Assembly (NCBI RefSeq): GCF_004340465.1 | Contig: NZ_SLVV01000019.1 | Span: 1 to 57,993, forward strand | Direction of reading: 5' to 3' | DNA from: Mesobacillus foraminis | GTDB lineage: Bacteria; Bacillota; Bacilli; Bacillales; Cytobacillaceae | Length of the DNA: 57,993 nt | In this document: positions 18,678 through 26,224 of the stretch, piece by piece | Position numbering within the stretch: the first letter of the stretch is position 1 | Layout of the letters: each line of letters begins with the position of its first letter | Position numbers and translations under genes: made by a program | Notes under the pieces: model-generated | What the model was told of the DNA's origin: nothing | Databases searched by the model: none | Seen by the model: only the letters and a program-made list of their open reading frames with translations

Positions 18678-18902
18678 ATGTATGTTGGCAGGGATATGAC
18701 CGAGTTGACGATGATGCCCAAAACAGAATGGAAGGACAGCGAACTTGCCTTTTTCCACCACTCCATGCAGCAGGTTGTGCCTTATTTGAACTCGGAGGGT
18801 CAGTCTCTTCATCGGAAAATCATTGAGGAAATTGAAAGGCGGGGCGGCCTGAACCGCAATGAGGCTGATTATACCCACGGAACTAAAGTCAGCTACGATT
18901 AA
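18678..18902 (+). CDS. yfhS: YfhS-like small protein
   Basis: The 74-residue product beginning MYVGRDMTELTMMPK closely resembles B. subtilis YfhS in length and sequence. It is encoded opposite fabL and mutY. The start at 18678 follows AAGGATGGGATCGAA. The second half is acidic and helical, ending with RRGGLNRNEADYTHG. I recall a link to sporulation for the B. subtilis gene but cannot confirm it here. It ends just before a terminator shared with mutY. Confidence 0.85.
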   Translation: MYVGRDMTELTMMPKTEWKDSELAFFHHSMQQVVPYLNSEGQSLHRKIIEEIERRGGLNRNEADYTHGTKVSYD

Positions 18903-18910
18903 AAAGGTCA

Positions 18911-18938
18911 AAAAAATGAGGCTGTTATTCACAGCCTC
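18911..18938. terminator. Terminator between yfhS and mutY
   Basis: GAGGCTGT and ACAGCCTC form an 8-bp stem with a 5-base loop. On the minus strand it is followed by ATTTTTTT and overlaps the mutY stop codon; in the other direction it could serve yfhS less efficiently. Confidence 0.85.
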
Positions 18939-20028
18939 ACTTTATTTCACCTGTTTCCCGATATAGCCTCAAAATTCTCTGGTGGGAAACCGGAAAAGCG
19001 AACTCATCTATTTCATCCAAAGATACTAATCTTAAGTCTGATGCTTCCTTTATTTGTCCCTGAATGGTTCCGGTAAATACATGAAGATTCCAAATGAGGT
19101 GTGAAAAAACATGTTCAATTCTGCCCAGCATTTCGCCTAAAGTTATCCCAGTTTCATACTGGTCTTTAAAATAATCAGCAAATTGTTCTTTTTCGCTCCT
19201 AAACTCAAGATTTACTTCTGTAGTTGGAAACTCCCAGAGATTGGCCAGCAGCCCGGTATCAGGCCGCTTTCGAATAAGCAGCTTCCCTTCATGATTTCTC
19301 AGGACTGCAGCCGTCAGTTCAACAGGCCGCTGTTTTTTCTTTTTGGTTTTCACAGGCAATTCGTCTTGTACTCCTTCATTAAACGCCTGACAATGGTCCC
19401 TGACCGGGCAAAGCAGGCAGGAGGGTGAGGTTGGCGTACAAATCAGGGCACCGAGCTCCATCATAGCCTGGTTAAAATAAGATGGATTTTCATGGGAAAT
19501 CAGCTCCCGTACCGCTTCTTCAAATATCCTGCGTGATGCGGGTTTCGCAATGTCATCCCAAATCAAGAGGATTCTGGATAATACACGCATGACATTGCCA
19601 TCAACAGCAGGTTCTGGCTTTGCATAAGCGATGCTTAAGATGGCACCTGCTGTATATGGCCCTACCCCTTTTAAGGCCGAAATCTCTTTCGGTGAGTCTG
19701 GGACGATTCCATTATATTTTTCCTGAACCTCTTTTACAGCACTTTGGAGGTTCCTCACTCGTGAATAATAGCCCAGCCCTTCCCAGGCTTTCAGCACTTT
19801 TTCTTCATCCGCCTCTGCGAGTGCATCTAAGGATGGAAATTGCTCTAAAAACCGATTAAAATAGGGAATGACAGTATCCACTCTCGTTTGTTGAAGCATA
19901 ACTTCGGATACCCAGATTTTATAAGGATCCCGATCTTTTCTCCAAGGTAAATCTCTCTGCTCTTTCTCGAACCATCCTATAAGATCTTCGCGAAAGGATG
20001 GTATATCCATTTCTTCTAGATTTTTCAT
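18937..20028 (-). CDS. mutY: A/G-specific adenine glycosylase MutY
   Basis: The 363-residue enzyme removes adenine mispaired with 8-oxoguanine. It shows the helix-hairpin-helix [11 protein letters not shown], the catalytic aspartate in AVDGNVMRV, the 4Fe-4S cysteine set [17 protein letters not shown], and a C-terminal Nudix-like domain (about residues 225-360) that recognises 8-oxoG. The start at 20028 is 12 bases after GGAGG; an ATG at 20040 immediately abuts that site and is less likely. It is divergent from yfhP. Confidence 0.95.
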   Translation of the reverse strand: MKNLEEMDIPSFREDLIGWFEKEQRDLPWRKDRDPYKIWVSEVMLQQTRVDTVIPYFNRFLEQFPSLDALAEADEEKVLKAWEGLGYYSRVRNLQSAVKEVQEKYNGIVPDSPKEISALKGVGPYTAGAILSIAYAKPEPAVDGNVMRVLSRILLIWDDIAKPASRRIFEEAVRELISHENPSYFNQAMMELGALICTPTSPSCLLCPVRDHCQAFNEGVQDELPVKTKKKKQRPVELTAAVLRNHEGKLLIRKRPDTGLLANLWEFPTTEVNLEFRSEKEQFADYFKDQYETGITLGEMLGRIEHVFSHLIWNLHVFTGTIQGQIKEASDLRLVSLDEIDEFAFPVSHQRILRLYRETGEIK

Positions 20029-20197
20029 GGTGACGCTCATCCTCCACGTGTTAAACAAACAGTATTTTTGGGAATATAATAAAAACGTTCCCGTTTAAAA
20101 TTTCTTTTTCAACCTTACTAAGGTAAACCATTATTTCTTTTGGTACAAGGGAATAGTATATTAGGTAACCATTTTCCTGATTTAGGAGGTATTTTCC

Positions 20198-21178
20198 TTG
20201 GATACAGGAACACACATTGTAATGGGGCTCGCTTTGGGAGGGCTGGCAACACTCGATCCCGTTGTGGCTGGAAGTACGGCGACAGCGAGCAGTGTTTTAG
20301 CCGCTACCATCATCGGGTCGCAAATACCGGATATTGATACAGTATTAAAACTAAGGAATAATGCTGTATATATAAGGAATCACAGAGGGATTACCCACTC
20401 GATACCAGCCGTGCTTCTTTGGCCAGTGCTGATTACGGGAGTTATTTATCCGTTCAACCCTGAAGCCGATTTGCTCCATCTATGGCTATGGACGTTTCTG
20501 GCAGTCTTTCTCCATGTGTTTGTCGATATCTTTAATTCTTATGGAACACAGGCATTGCGGCCATTCACCTGCAAATGGGTAGCCCTTGGCGTCATCAATA
20601 CATTTGACCCATTTATTTTCGCCATCCACGTGGCGGGCCTTTTCCTTTGGGTATTCGGATCACATCCAGGCTATACGTTCCTTGCCGTTTATGCGCTGAT
20701 CATCATCTATTACCTTCACCGCTTTTATTATAAGGGCAAGCTTACAAAAATTGTGAAGGAAATGATTCCAGATGCAACGGACATCATTATTGCACCGACA
20801 ATGAAAAACCATGAATGGCGAATTGCTGTCATGACGGAAAAGCAGTTCTTTGTTGGAAGGGCACACAGGGTTCATGTCAGAATCCTTGATCAGTATAGCA
20901 GGGTTCCAGTCCCTGATACCCCGGTTTTAAAGGCTGCCAAAAAAGATTCAAATCTTTCCGCCTTCCTCTCCTTTTCTCCAGTCTATCGCTGGGAAATGGA
21001 TGAATTCGATGACCACTATGAAGTAAGATTCATTGACCTGCGATACAGGAGCAATGGACATTATCCATTTGTGGCAGTGGTGAAACTGGACTTGGATCTG
21101 AATATTCTCAGCTCTTATACCGGGTGGATTTACAGTGAAGAGAAGCTTCGCAAAAAGCTGGAGTTCATTCCAGGGTAA
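20198..21178 (+). CDS. yfhP: YfhP-like membrane-bound metal-dependent hydrolase (YdjM family)
   Basis: The 326-residue protein begins MDTGTHIVMGLALGG and has several membrane segments in its first 190 residues. Histidine motifs typical of the YdjM/PF04307 family are present (DTGTH, IRNHRGITHS, HVFVDIFNSYGT). The C-terminal part is soluble. The start is TTG at 20198 after TAGGAGGTATTTTCC. It is divergent from mutY, as in B. subtilis. The substrate is unknown. Confidence 0.88.
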   Translation: MDTGTHIVMGLALGGLATLDPVVAGSTATASSVLAATIIGSQIPDIDTVLKLRNNAVYIRNHRGITHSIPAVLLWPVLITGVIYPFNPEADLLHLWLWTFLAVFLHVFVDIFNSYGTQALRPFTCKWVALGVINTFDPFIFAIHVAGLFLWVFGSHPGYTFLAVYALIIIYYLHRFYYKGKLTKIVKEMIPDATDIIIAPTMKNHEWRIAVMTEKQFFVGRAHRVHVRILDQYSRVPVPDTPVLKAAKKDSNLSAFLSFSPVYRWEMDEFDDHYEVRFIDLRYRSNGHYPFVAVVKLDLDLNILSSYTGWIYSEEKLRKKLEFIPG

Positions 21179-21198
21179 CTCCATCAGCCATAAAAAAA

Positions 21199-21220
21199 GC
21201 GATGCCTGTACCGGCATCGC
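21199..21220. repeat. Left copy of duplicated 22-bp terminator hairpin (IS target duplication)
   Basis: GCGATGCC and GGCATCGC form the stem. An A run lies on the yfhP side, and TTCAG of the inserted element follows on the other side. It matches the copy at 21849-21870 at 20 of 22 positions in direct orientation. Confidence 0.75.
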
Positions 21221-21323
21221 TTCAGTTTGTCGACAAAAGAGGTTTGGAATAGTCTCATTCCGAACCCCTTTTTTGATTTTATTGTGTTTTTACCTCTTGT
21301 ATAATGACCCTCATTTCAGGCTC

Positions 21324-21550
21324 CTAGGCCATAATTCGACCTCTCCATGTCCAATTGGCCATCTTTTTCAGGTTCAAGGCAGCGAAAGTAAGCATCGCCT
21401 GCATCGACAATATTTTTTAAATCACCTTAGAGTTGTCCAATGTATGCCATGCTTTTCTTTTGCATCTGCGAATATCCGCTCGGTGGTTTCCTTCCGTTTC
21501 GAAAAATGTTTTTTACTTCTTGTTTATGCATCAGGTGGGCGCCTTCTTTT
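21324..21550 (-). pseudogene. Transposase C-terminal fragment, frameshifted
   Basis: The minus strand reads FSKRKETTERIFADAKEKHG followed by a degenerate TTLR segment, in-frame stops, and, after a frame change, MQAMLTFAALNLKKMANW and a stop. Both parts match the DDE transposase tail where the glutamate of the catalytic triad sits in the KETxERxFADAKE block. At least one frameshift and two stops make it non-functional. It belongs to the element at 21221-21848. Confidence 0.7.
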
Positions 21551-21637
21551 TTTGAAAGCATCTTCATCACCTAAACGTTTTATATTTCCATTTTAAAATA
21601 AGCTTGGTGTTACTGCCACATTGACTAATAGAACCCT

Positions 21638-21768
21638 GTTGATTGGAGTGGAAGGCGTGAAGACTCCTTCGGGATCAGCGGGACAGGTGAAACCCCGCAG
21701 GAGCAGCAGCGACGAGGAGGCTTACCGCCCGCTCCGCGGAAAGCAAAACGCCTGGAACGGAAGTCAAC
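21638..21768. repeat. 131-bp palindromic repeat of the Bacillaceae GGAGTGGAAGGCG type
   Basis: The segment opens GTTGATTGGAGTGGAAGGCG and closes CGCCTGGAACGGAAGTCAAC, which are inverted relatives of each other. Between them are AAGACTCC, a GGGACAGGTGAAACCCCGC stretch and CGAGGAGGCTTACCGCCCGC. I recall near-identical sequences from intergenic regions of many Bacillaceae genomes. It lies inside the decayed insertion sequence, so it arrived after or during decay of that element. It has no coding capacity. Confidence 0.7.
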
Positions 21769-21790
21769 AGCCCATTTATACAACCAGACA

Positions 21791-21845
21791 AAATAAAAAA
21801 AGACTGTGACAACCTCGATTTTCATCGAGAGTTTGTCCACAGTCT
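21791..21845 (-). terminator. Long nested hairpin at the upstream end of the decayed IS
   Basis: AGACTGTG (21801-21808) pairs with CACAGTCT (21838-21845), and inside it CTCGAT pairs with ATCGAG. On the minus strand a TTTTTTTATTTTG tract follows. It would stop transcripts running from yfhJ into the element and probably now acts as the yfhJ terminator. Confidence 0.75.
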
Positions 21846-21848
21846 GAA

Positions 21849-21870
21849 GCGATGCCCATACCGGCATCGC
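21849..21870 (+). terminator. Right copy of the duplicated terminator hairpin
   Basis: GCGATGCC and GGCATCGC form a stem followed by TTTTTT on the plus strand. Together with the left copy it appears to be the original yfhP/yfhJ bidirectional terminator, split by the insertion so that the left copy kept the A run and the right copy kept the T run. Confidence 0.75.
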
Positions 21871-21874
21871 TTTT

Positions 21875-22144
21875 TTAATGCAGCTTTTTTCCATCCTGCT
21901 CAAGGTAATGTTTATAATTGGGGTTCTTTGCAACAAATTCATGAAGAGTCTTCCCGTGCTGCTCAATCCACTGGCGGACAACCTTTTCCGTCATTTCACT
22001 GCCTTTGTACTCTCTCCCCGCCTTGGCTGAAGTTGTTTCAAAGTCATCCCACAATAACTCAACCCATGTTAAAGCTTGTTGGTAAGAGATCTGATTGTTC
22101 TTCTCAAGAAGCAGGCTGGCAAGTCTTTCATGGTAGTCGTTCAT
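21875..22144 (-). CDS. yfhJ: YfhJ-like WVELL-motif protein
   Basis: The 89-residue cytoplasmic protein contains WVELLWDDFE at about residues 27-36, the hallmark of the WVELL family that includes B. subtilis YfhJ. The rest (AGREYKG, FVAKNPNYKHYL) also fits that family. The second ATG (22144) is 7 bases after GAGGTG and is preferred over 22147. Function is unknown. It lies beside sspK; the csbB and yfhO genes that separate yfhJ from yfhP in B. subtilis are absent here. Confidence 0.87.
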   Translation of the reverse strand: MNDYHERLASLLLEKNNQISYQQALTWVELLWDDFETTSAKAGREYKGSEMTEKVVRQWIEQHGKTLHEFVAKNPNYKHYLEQDGKKLH

Positions 22145-22256
22145 CATTTCTCACCTCATTACAAAATATGCCGTACTAATGTCAGTGCTCCAAAGTCATA
22201 CTATAAGAGCGTGAGTTTTGGCTGACGCATACAATCACCTTTTCAAGGAGGACATT

Positions 22257-22427
22257 ATGCGAAATAAAGCTAATCATTTTCCAAATATGAACACAAGCCG
22301 CTTTGAAGGTGAACCCCGCGCGAAAGTAGCATACAATTCCAGAAGAGCCGATGGGTCCATCAATACCCATCCTCAGGAAAGAATGCGCGCTTCCGGCAAC
22401 AGGAAAAGCAATACAGCTGATTTTTAG
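22257..22427 (+). CDS. sspK: Small acid-soluble spore protein K
   Basis: The 56-residue product has the SspK pattern: [12 protein letters not shown], then [18 protein letters not shown] and [12 protein letters not shown]. It is a minor SASP made in the forespore under SigG. The start at 22257 follows AAGGAGGACATT. A CATACTA sequence (22197-22203) resembles a SigG -10 element, but no convincing -35 was found. The gene is divergent from yfhJ, as in B. subtilis. Confidence 0.94.
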   Translation: MRNKANHFPNMNTSRFEGEPRAKVAYNSRRADGSINTHPQERMRASGNRKSNTADF

Positions 22428-22434
22428 ATGATTC

Positions 22435-22470
22435 CTCGGGCAAAACTGGCTGAACCTAGTTTTGCTCGAG
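22435..22470. terminator. Inverted repeat shared by sspK and yfhH ends
   Basis: CTCGGGCAAAACT and AGTTTTGCTCGAG form a 13-bp stem with one wobble and a 10-base loop. It contains the last codons of yfhH. Flanking T runs are weak, so terminator activity is only probable. Confidence 0.6.
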
Positions 22471-22785
22471 TCTTTTCAATAAACTTATCGGCAAAGCTTC
22501 TTCCTTCCCATTTCCGCTTAAGCGGTATCCCCAGGCAAAAACACCATTTAGATAATTTATTTTAAAATAGCTCCCTGGATCTCCATCCACTTCATAAATC
22601 TCACCGGATTTAAAGTCCTCCGGATTCAGAAGATACGCTTTTGCCATCGCAGCCTTCCGTTCAAGAACGGCAAGCTCATTCACCATTCCGTGCTGTTCGG
22701 CTTTTCTGGCCTTTTCAGTAAGAGCAGCGATTTCCTGCTTTAATTCATATTCATTCAATTCACTATATCGTTTTTCCCGCTGCAT
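22456..22785 (-). CDS. yfhH: YfhH-like protein (DUF1811)
   Basis: The 109-residue product has an N-terminal helical half (residues 1-50, charged, ELNEYELKQEIAAL) and a C-terminal half with YFKINYLNGVFAWGYR, typical of the DUF1811 family represented by YfhH. The start at 22785 is 8 bases after GGGAG; a GTG at 22794 overlaps that site. Function is unknown. It is convergent with sspK. Confidence 0.87.
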   Translation of the reverse strand: MQREKRYSELNEYELKQEIAALTEKARKAEQHGMVNELAVLERKAAMAKAYLLNPEDFKSGEIYEVDGDPGSYFKINYLNGVFAWGYRLSGNGKEEALPISLLKRLEQN

Positions 22786-22873
22786 TTTTTTCACTCCCAG
22801 TTTCTTGTCAGTTTAATCTTAGCTGATTTGGAGTAATTAATAAAGAAAACCATCCATAAGGGGGCACGCCAGC

Positions 22874-23551
22874 ATGAAATCAATTATTGTCACAGGCGCC
22901 GGTTCTGGGCTTGGGAAAGAACTGTCTATATCCTTTGCCCAGAAAGGCTATCATTTAATCCTTGCAGGCAGGACAGAAAAGTCCCTTACCAAAACAAAAA
23001 CGGAAATTGAACAAAATGATGGCAAGGCTTCTTCTCTAGAATTGGATATCCGGAATCCTGAAGATGTAAAAGAAAAGCTGCTCATTTTAAATAAAGATTT
23101 TGATTTATACGGTTTGATTAACAATGCAGGAGTTGGGTTTTTCGGACCATTCCTGGAAAGCTCCGACCAGGAATTGGAGGATACATTCTCCACGAATGTG
23201 CTGGGGACACTCCACATGACTAAGGCCATCCTTCCCTATCTGCTAAAAACGAATGAAGGGTTAGTGATGAATATTATCTCTACAGCCGGGCTCCGTGGAA
23301 AAAAGAATGAAGCAATTTATTGCGCCAGCAAGTTTGCGGTCAGAGGTTTTACGGAATCCCTTCAAGCAGAATACGATCAAACGGGAGTTAAAATCATTGC
23401 AGCCTATATGGGAGGGATGGATACCCCATTTTGGAACGGAAGTTCACATATAGCTGACCCATCAAAATTCCGGTCAGCTAGGGAGGTTGCGGGAATCGTC
23501 ATGTCAGAGCTTCACAAAGATACAATCATAATAGAGTCCCCAAAAACTTGA
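22874..23551 (+). CDS. SDR family oxidoreductase
   Basis: The 225-residue short-chain dehydrogenase has cofactor motif TGAGSGLG at the N-terminus, NNAGVGF, the catalytic serine in ISTAG and YCASK with tyrosine and lysine spaced by three residues. It is slightly short for a classical SDR (about 250) but complete. The start at 22874 follows AAGGGGGCACGCCAGC. It is convergent with recX, with only 6 bases between stop codons. The substrate is unknown. Confidence 0.88.
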   Translation: MKSIIVTGAGSGLGKELSISFAQKGYHLILAGRTEKSLTKTKTEIEQNDGKASSLELDIRNPEDVKEKLLILNKDFDLYGLINNAGVGFFGPFLESSDQELEDTFSTNVLGTLHMTKAILPYLLKTNEGLVMNIISTAGLRGKKNEAIYCASKFAVRGFTESLQAEYDQTGVKIIAAYMGGMDTPFWNGSSHIADPSKFRSAREVAGIVMSELHKDTIIIESPKT

Positions 23552-23557
23552 ATACTA

Positions 23558-24367
23558 TTATTCGAGTTCCAGACTGTTTAAATACTTGTCAATTAAATCA
23601 AATGAAAAACCTTTATTAAATAAACCCTGCTTTATCTTGCGGCGAAATTCCGATCCTGTTAAATTTGCATGCTTTTTCAAAAGCTTATCACCCTGATACT
23701 TTAAAGCATCCATTTCCAGGTCTTCCTGTTTTTCGACAATGATTTCTTCCATTGCTATGTTGATGACCTGAAAAGGATATCCTTTACGCAGAAGGTGCTG
23801 TTCCAGCTTTTGTTTCAAAATTTTGGAAGAGTCCCTGCTATTCTTTGCAGCAAATTTGCTCCCCAGATAGACAGCCTTTTCTATTTGGGCTTCAAGAGGG
23901 TATTCAGCGATTGCTTCGATTATGATTTGTTGTTTGATGCCCTTTTTCTTAAGCTCCGCTTTAATAAGCTCAGGACCTTTGTCCGCACTGTTCATTTGTG
24001 TCCGGACAAAGGCACTGGCAAACTCATGGTCGTTTAAGAATTTGTACTCATATAACCTGTGGACGGCCTCCTGTATAACTGTTTCATCCACCTCTTTTTG
24101 GCGGAGGTGCTCCCTTATTTCTTCCTCAGACCGCATGCGGCGGGCAAGATAGTTAATTGCGAGATTATAAGCTTTCCGGATATCGTCCTGGTAAAGCATT
24201 TCTGTTACCGACAGATCGTCCAGTTCCATCCCTTTTTTTAACTGATATTTAATCAGTACATCCTCGTCGACACTAAATGCGTATTCCTCGCCTTTCGCAG
24301 AATCAATAAACACACTGTATCGCTCTTTATTGTGTTTTTGTACTGAAATTCTTGAAATGACCGGCAT
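23558..24367 (-). CDS. recX: RecA regulator RecX
   Basis: The 269-residue, all-helical, charged protein has the repeated three-helix RecX modules, with ALNYLARRMRSEEEIRE-like motifs and GIKQQIIIEAI. Its length compares with 264 residues in B. subtilis RecX. RecX binds RecA filaments and modulates strand exchange and SOS. The start at 24367 is preceded by GAGGTGATGACA. It is divergent from yfhF, as in B. subtilis. Confidence 0.93.
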   Translation of the reverse strand: MPVISRISVQKHNKERYSVFIDSAKGEEYAFSVDEDVLIKYQLKKGMELDDLSVTEMLYQDDIRKAYNLAINYLARRMRSEEEIREHLRQKEVDETVIQEAVHRLYEYKFLNDHEFASAFVRTQMNSADKGPELIKAELKKKGIKQQIIIEAIAEYPLEAQIEKAVYLGSKFAAKNSRDSSKILKQKLEQHLLRKGYPFQVINIAMEEIIVEKQEDLEMDALKYQGDKLLKKHANLTGSEFRRKIKQGLFNKGFSFDLIDKYLNSLELE

Positions 24368-24467
24368 TGTCATCACCTCAATAATAATTTACCATACCTC
24401 AGAAAGGAATAAGAGCAAGAAGCGTTTAATTAAAAAGGAAAGAAAAGAATTATAAGGGGTGCGGCCA

Positions 24468-25373
24468 ATGAAAATTGCGATTGCAGGCGGAACGGGATTT
24501 ATAGGCAAAGCCCTAACAAGTCTTCTGATTGATAATGGATACGAGGTAATCATTTTAAGCCGAAGGGATGAAAGCATTAAACCTTCAGCAAATCCGCGTA
24601 CTGTCCGTTGGCTTAATGATGGAGATCAGCCAGAACTTCATTTAGAGGGAGTACAGGCATTCGTCAATCTTGCAGGGACAACCATTAACAGCCGATGGAA
24701 CCCAAAAAGCAAAGCTGAAATTGTCTCCAGCAGGATTTCAGCCGTAAATGAAATAAGAAGAATTATCCAGAACCTTCCCAAAAAACCACGTGTTGTTGTC
24801 AATGCCAGTGCAGTCGGCTTTTACGGCACTTCAGAGACTAAAACTTTTACCGAGACTTCTCATTCAGTGGGAAACGATTTTTTAGCTGAGACCGTAAAAA
24901 AATGGGAGGAGGAAGTACTGCAAATCGAACAAGCAGGAGTGCGGACCGTCCTCTGCCGATTTGGAGTCATTTTAGATAAAAACCAGGGTGCCTTATCAAA
25001 AATGCTGCTGCCGTACAGGCTCTATGCCGGTGGAACCATTGGATCCGGGAAGCAGTGGCTCTCCTGGGTCCATATTGATGATGTTGCAAGAGGGATTCTG
25101 TTTGCAATCGAAGAGGACTCATTATCCGGGCCGGTCAATTTTACAGCTCCCGAGCCGGTGAGGATGGAACAGTTTGGCAGGCAGCTTGCCCATTCCTTAA
25201 ACCGCCCTCATTGGCTTAGAGTCCCATCCTTCGGTCTCCAGCTCCTTTTAGGGGAAATGAGCATGCTTGTCCTAAAAGGACAGCGGGTATTGCCTGAAAA
25301 ATTGCTTGATCATGGATTTATCTTTTCCTATCCCAATCTCAAGGATGCCATGACTGATCTTTTTCAGGATTAG
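24468..25373 (+). CDS. yfhF: YfhF-like NAD-dependent epimerase (TIGR01777 family)
   Basis: The 301-residue Rossmann protein begins MKIAIAGGTGFIGKAL and shows NLAGT.I..RW, ASAVGFYG and a C-terminal domain ending in LDHGFIFSYPNL, all marks of the TIGR01777/SulA-like epimerase family. The start at 24468 follows AAGGGGTGCGGCC; a GTG at 24459 overlaps that site. The substrate is unknown for this family. It lies upstream of yfhE and yfhD on the same strand. Confidence 0.9.
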   Translation: MKIAIAGGTGFIGKALTSLLIDNGYEVIILSRRDESIKPSANPRTVRWLNDGDQPELHLEGVQAFVNLAGTTINSRWNPKSKAEIVSSRISAVNEIRRIIQNLPKKPRVVVNASAVGFYGTSETKTFTETSHSVGNDFLAETVKKWEEEVLQIEQAGVRTVLCRFGVILDKNQGALSKMLLPYRLYAGGTIGSGKQWLSWVHIDDVARGILFAIEEDSLSGPVNFTAPEPVRMEQFGRQLAHSLNRPHWLRVPSFGLQLLLGEMSMLVLKGQRVLPEKLLDHGFIFSYPNLKDAMTDLFQD

Positions 25374-25436
25374 CGCCTGTTTAATATTGCCAGCGATGGA
25401 AATAATGAAGATGACAACACAGGAAGGGTGATACCA

Positions 25437-25571
25437 ATGGCAATGGAGAAAAAAAGGAAAGAAAAGATGAAACATACGTTAACAAGCATGCAGGAAGTAG
25501 CCTATAACCATGAATTTAAAATGGCCGACAGGGCTGGAGGCTTCGCCACAAGGAAAAGCACCAACAGATAG
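25437..25571 (+). CDS. yfhE: YfhE-like small protein
   Basis: This 44-residue basic peptide reads MAMEKKRKEKMKHTLTS and then EVAYNHEFKMADRAGG. It closely matches the small YfhE protein encoded between yfhF and yfhD in B. subtilis. AGGAAGGGTGATACC precedes the ATG at 25437; an internal ATG two codons on is possible. Function is unknown. A strong hairpin separates it from yfhD. Confidence 0.8.
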   Translation: MAMEKKRKEKMKHTLTSMQEVAYNHEFKMADRAGGFATRKSTNR

Positions 25572-25635
25572 TATATCCTGGAACTTCCACGTGGCCAATG
25601 CCTCAAAATTACCACTTATAACTCAGCTGAATTCG

Positions 25636-25683
25636 CAAAGCATAAGAGTACGGAGCCGCTGGTATCCGTACTTTTATGCTTTG
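25636..25683. terminator. Strong hairpin between yfhE and yfhD
   Basis: CAAAGCATAAGAGTACGGA and TCCGTACTTTTATGCTTTG pair over 19 bp with one wobble around a 10-base loop. Only TTTC follows, so it may be a terminator of yfhE, an RNase-processing stem or a regulatory leader of yfhD, whose Shine-Dalgarno starts 12 bases later. Confidence 0.65.
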
Positions 25684-25707
25684 TTTCAATTATAGGGGGG
25701 TTTGACA

Positions 25708-25893
25708 ATGGGACGTTCACGCGGACATAACAACAGGGATAAAAACACAGCCAAGCTGCCACAGGTTCCAAAAAACATGAAATCCGATGGCCTGGATGTT
25801 GAGTTTGATCGTGACCTTGCCGACCATGAGGACCTTGAGGCAATGGCCCGTTCAAAAGCTGCAGATGCACGTGCAAAAAGCCGAAAACGTTAA
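25708..25893 (+). CDS. yfhD: YfhD-like small protein
   Basis: The 61-residue hydrophilic protein begins MGRSRGHNNRDKN and contains KSDGLDVEFDRDLAD, matching the YfhD family. GGGGGG (25695-25700) is 7 bases before the ATG at 25708. The start region has an in-frame TTG at 25702 that is too close to that site. Function is unknown; small proteins of this type are often abundant in spores or stationary cells. Confidence 0.82.
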   Translation: MGRSRGHNNRDKNTAKLPQVPKNMKSDGLDVEFDRDLADHEDLEAMARSKAADARAKSRKR

Positions 25894-25958
25894 CTGCAAA
25901 TAAGTAATCTATCTTAGACAAAAGCAGATCATGCAGTGATCATGCTTTTGTCTACACA

Positions 25959-26132
25959 TTATCCACAGAGATGTGGATAATGTGGATAAACACACCCATT
26001 TACTTTAATTCTAAAGTCTTTTTACAGATTGTGCTTGTGGATAAAAAGATATGAATAAAACGCTCTCATTTTTGTGGATAATGTGGATATACCTGTGGAA
26101 TACTCCAATTTTGGGAGTTGTCTTGTTGATAA
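25959..26132. promoter_or_regulatory. Cluster of DnaA boxes
   Basis: Five perfect DnaA boxes lie in 174 bases: TTATCCACA at 25959 on the plus strand, and TGTGGATAA (its complement) at 25972, 25981, 26036 and 26073. Near matches are TGTGGATAT at 26082 (one mismatch), TGTTGATAA at 26124 (one mismatch) and TGTGGAATA at 26094 (two mismatches). Chance occurrence of five perfect 9-mers is very unlikely. No dnaA or dnaN is nearby, so this is not the classical origin. Clusters of this type outside the origin titrate or modulate DnaA in B. subtilis and E. coli (datA). Confidence 0.9.
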
Positions 26133-26189
26133 CTACCTGAATAAAAGTAATTGTGCTTTACTTTTTGGAATTTTTCTTTCAGCGGGCAT

Positions 26190-26218
26190 TTGACAATTGT
26201 TTTACATTCCTTTATAAT
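26190..26218 (+). promoter_or_regulatory. Perfect-consensus SigA promoter of an RNA gene
   Basis: TTGACA (26190-26195) and TATAAT (26213-26218) are spaced by 17 bases, an exact SigA consensus. Nothing downstream encodes a protein before the terminator at 26453-26489. The promoter begins 58 bases after the last DnaA-box-like site. Confidence 0.92.
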
Positions 26219-26224
26219 AAATTA

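Larger units (their letters stand above)
21221..21848 (-). mobile_element. Decayed IS1182-family-like insertion sequence
   Basis: The 628-base segment is bounded by imperfect inverted ends: CTTCAGTTTGTCGACAAA at the left and, on the other strand, CTTCAGACTGTGGACAAA at the right, matching 15 of 18. Inside, the minus strand still encodes pieces of a transposase C-terminus. KETTERIFADAKEKHG is near 21448-21500, and MQAMLTFAALNLKKMANW ends at the stop at 21324-21326, separated by frameshifts and stops. This ending is characteristic of IS1182/IS5-like transposases of Bacillaceae. Most of the transposase is missing, so the element is dead. Confidence 0.7.

Noticed and set aside
21135-21596. 153-codon plus-strand open frame after yfhP
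   Set aside because: It overlaps the yfhP end, runs antisense to the transposase remnant and across the terminator hairpin. It is a shadow of the decayed element.
25894-26160. DnaA-box cluster interpreted as the chromosomal or a plasmid replication origin
   Set aside because: No dnaA, dnaN, rep gene or AT-rich unwinding repeat accompanies it and the flanking genes are ordinary chromosomal genes. A titration or regulatory cluster fits better.
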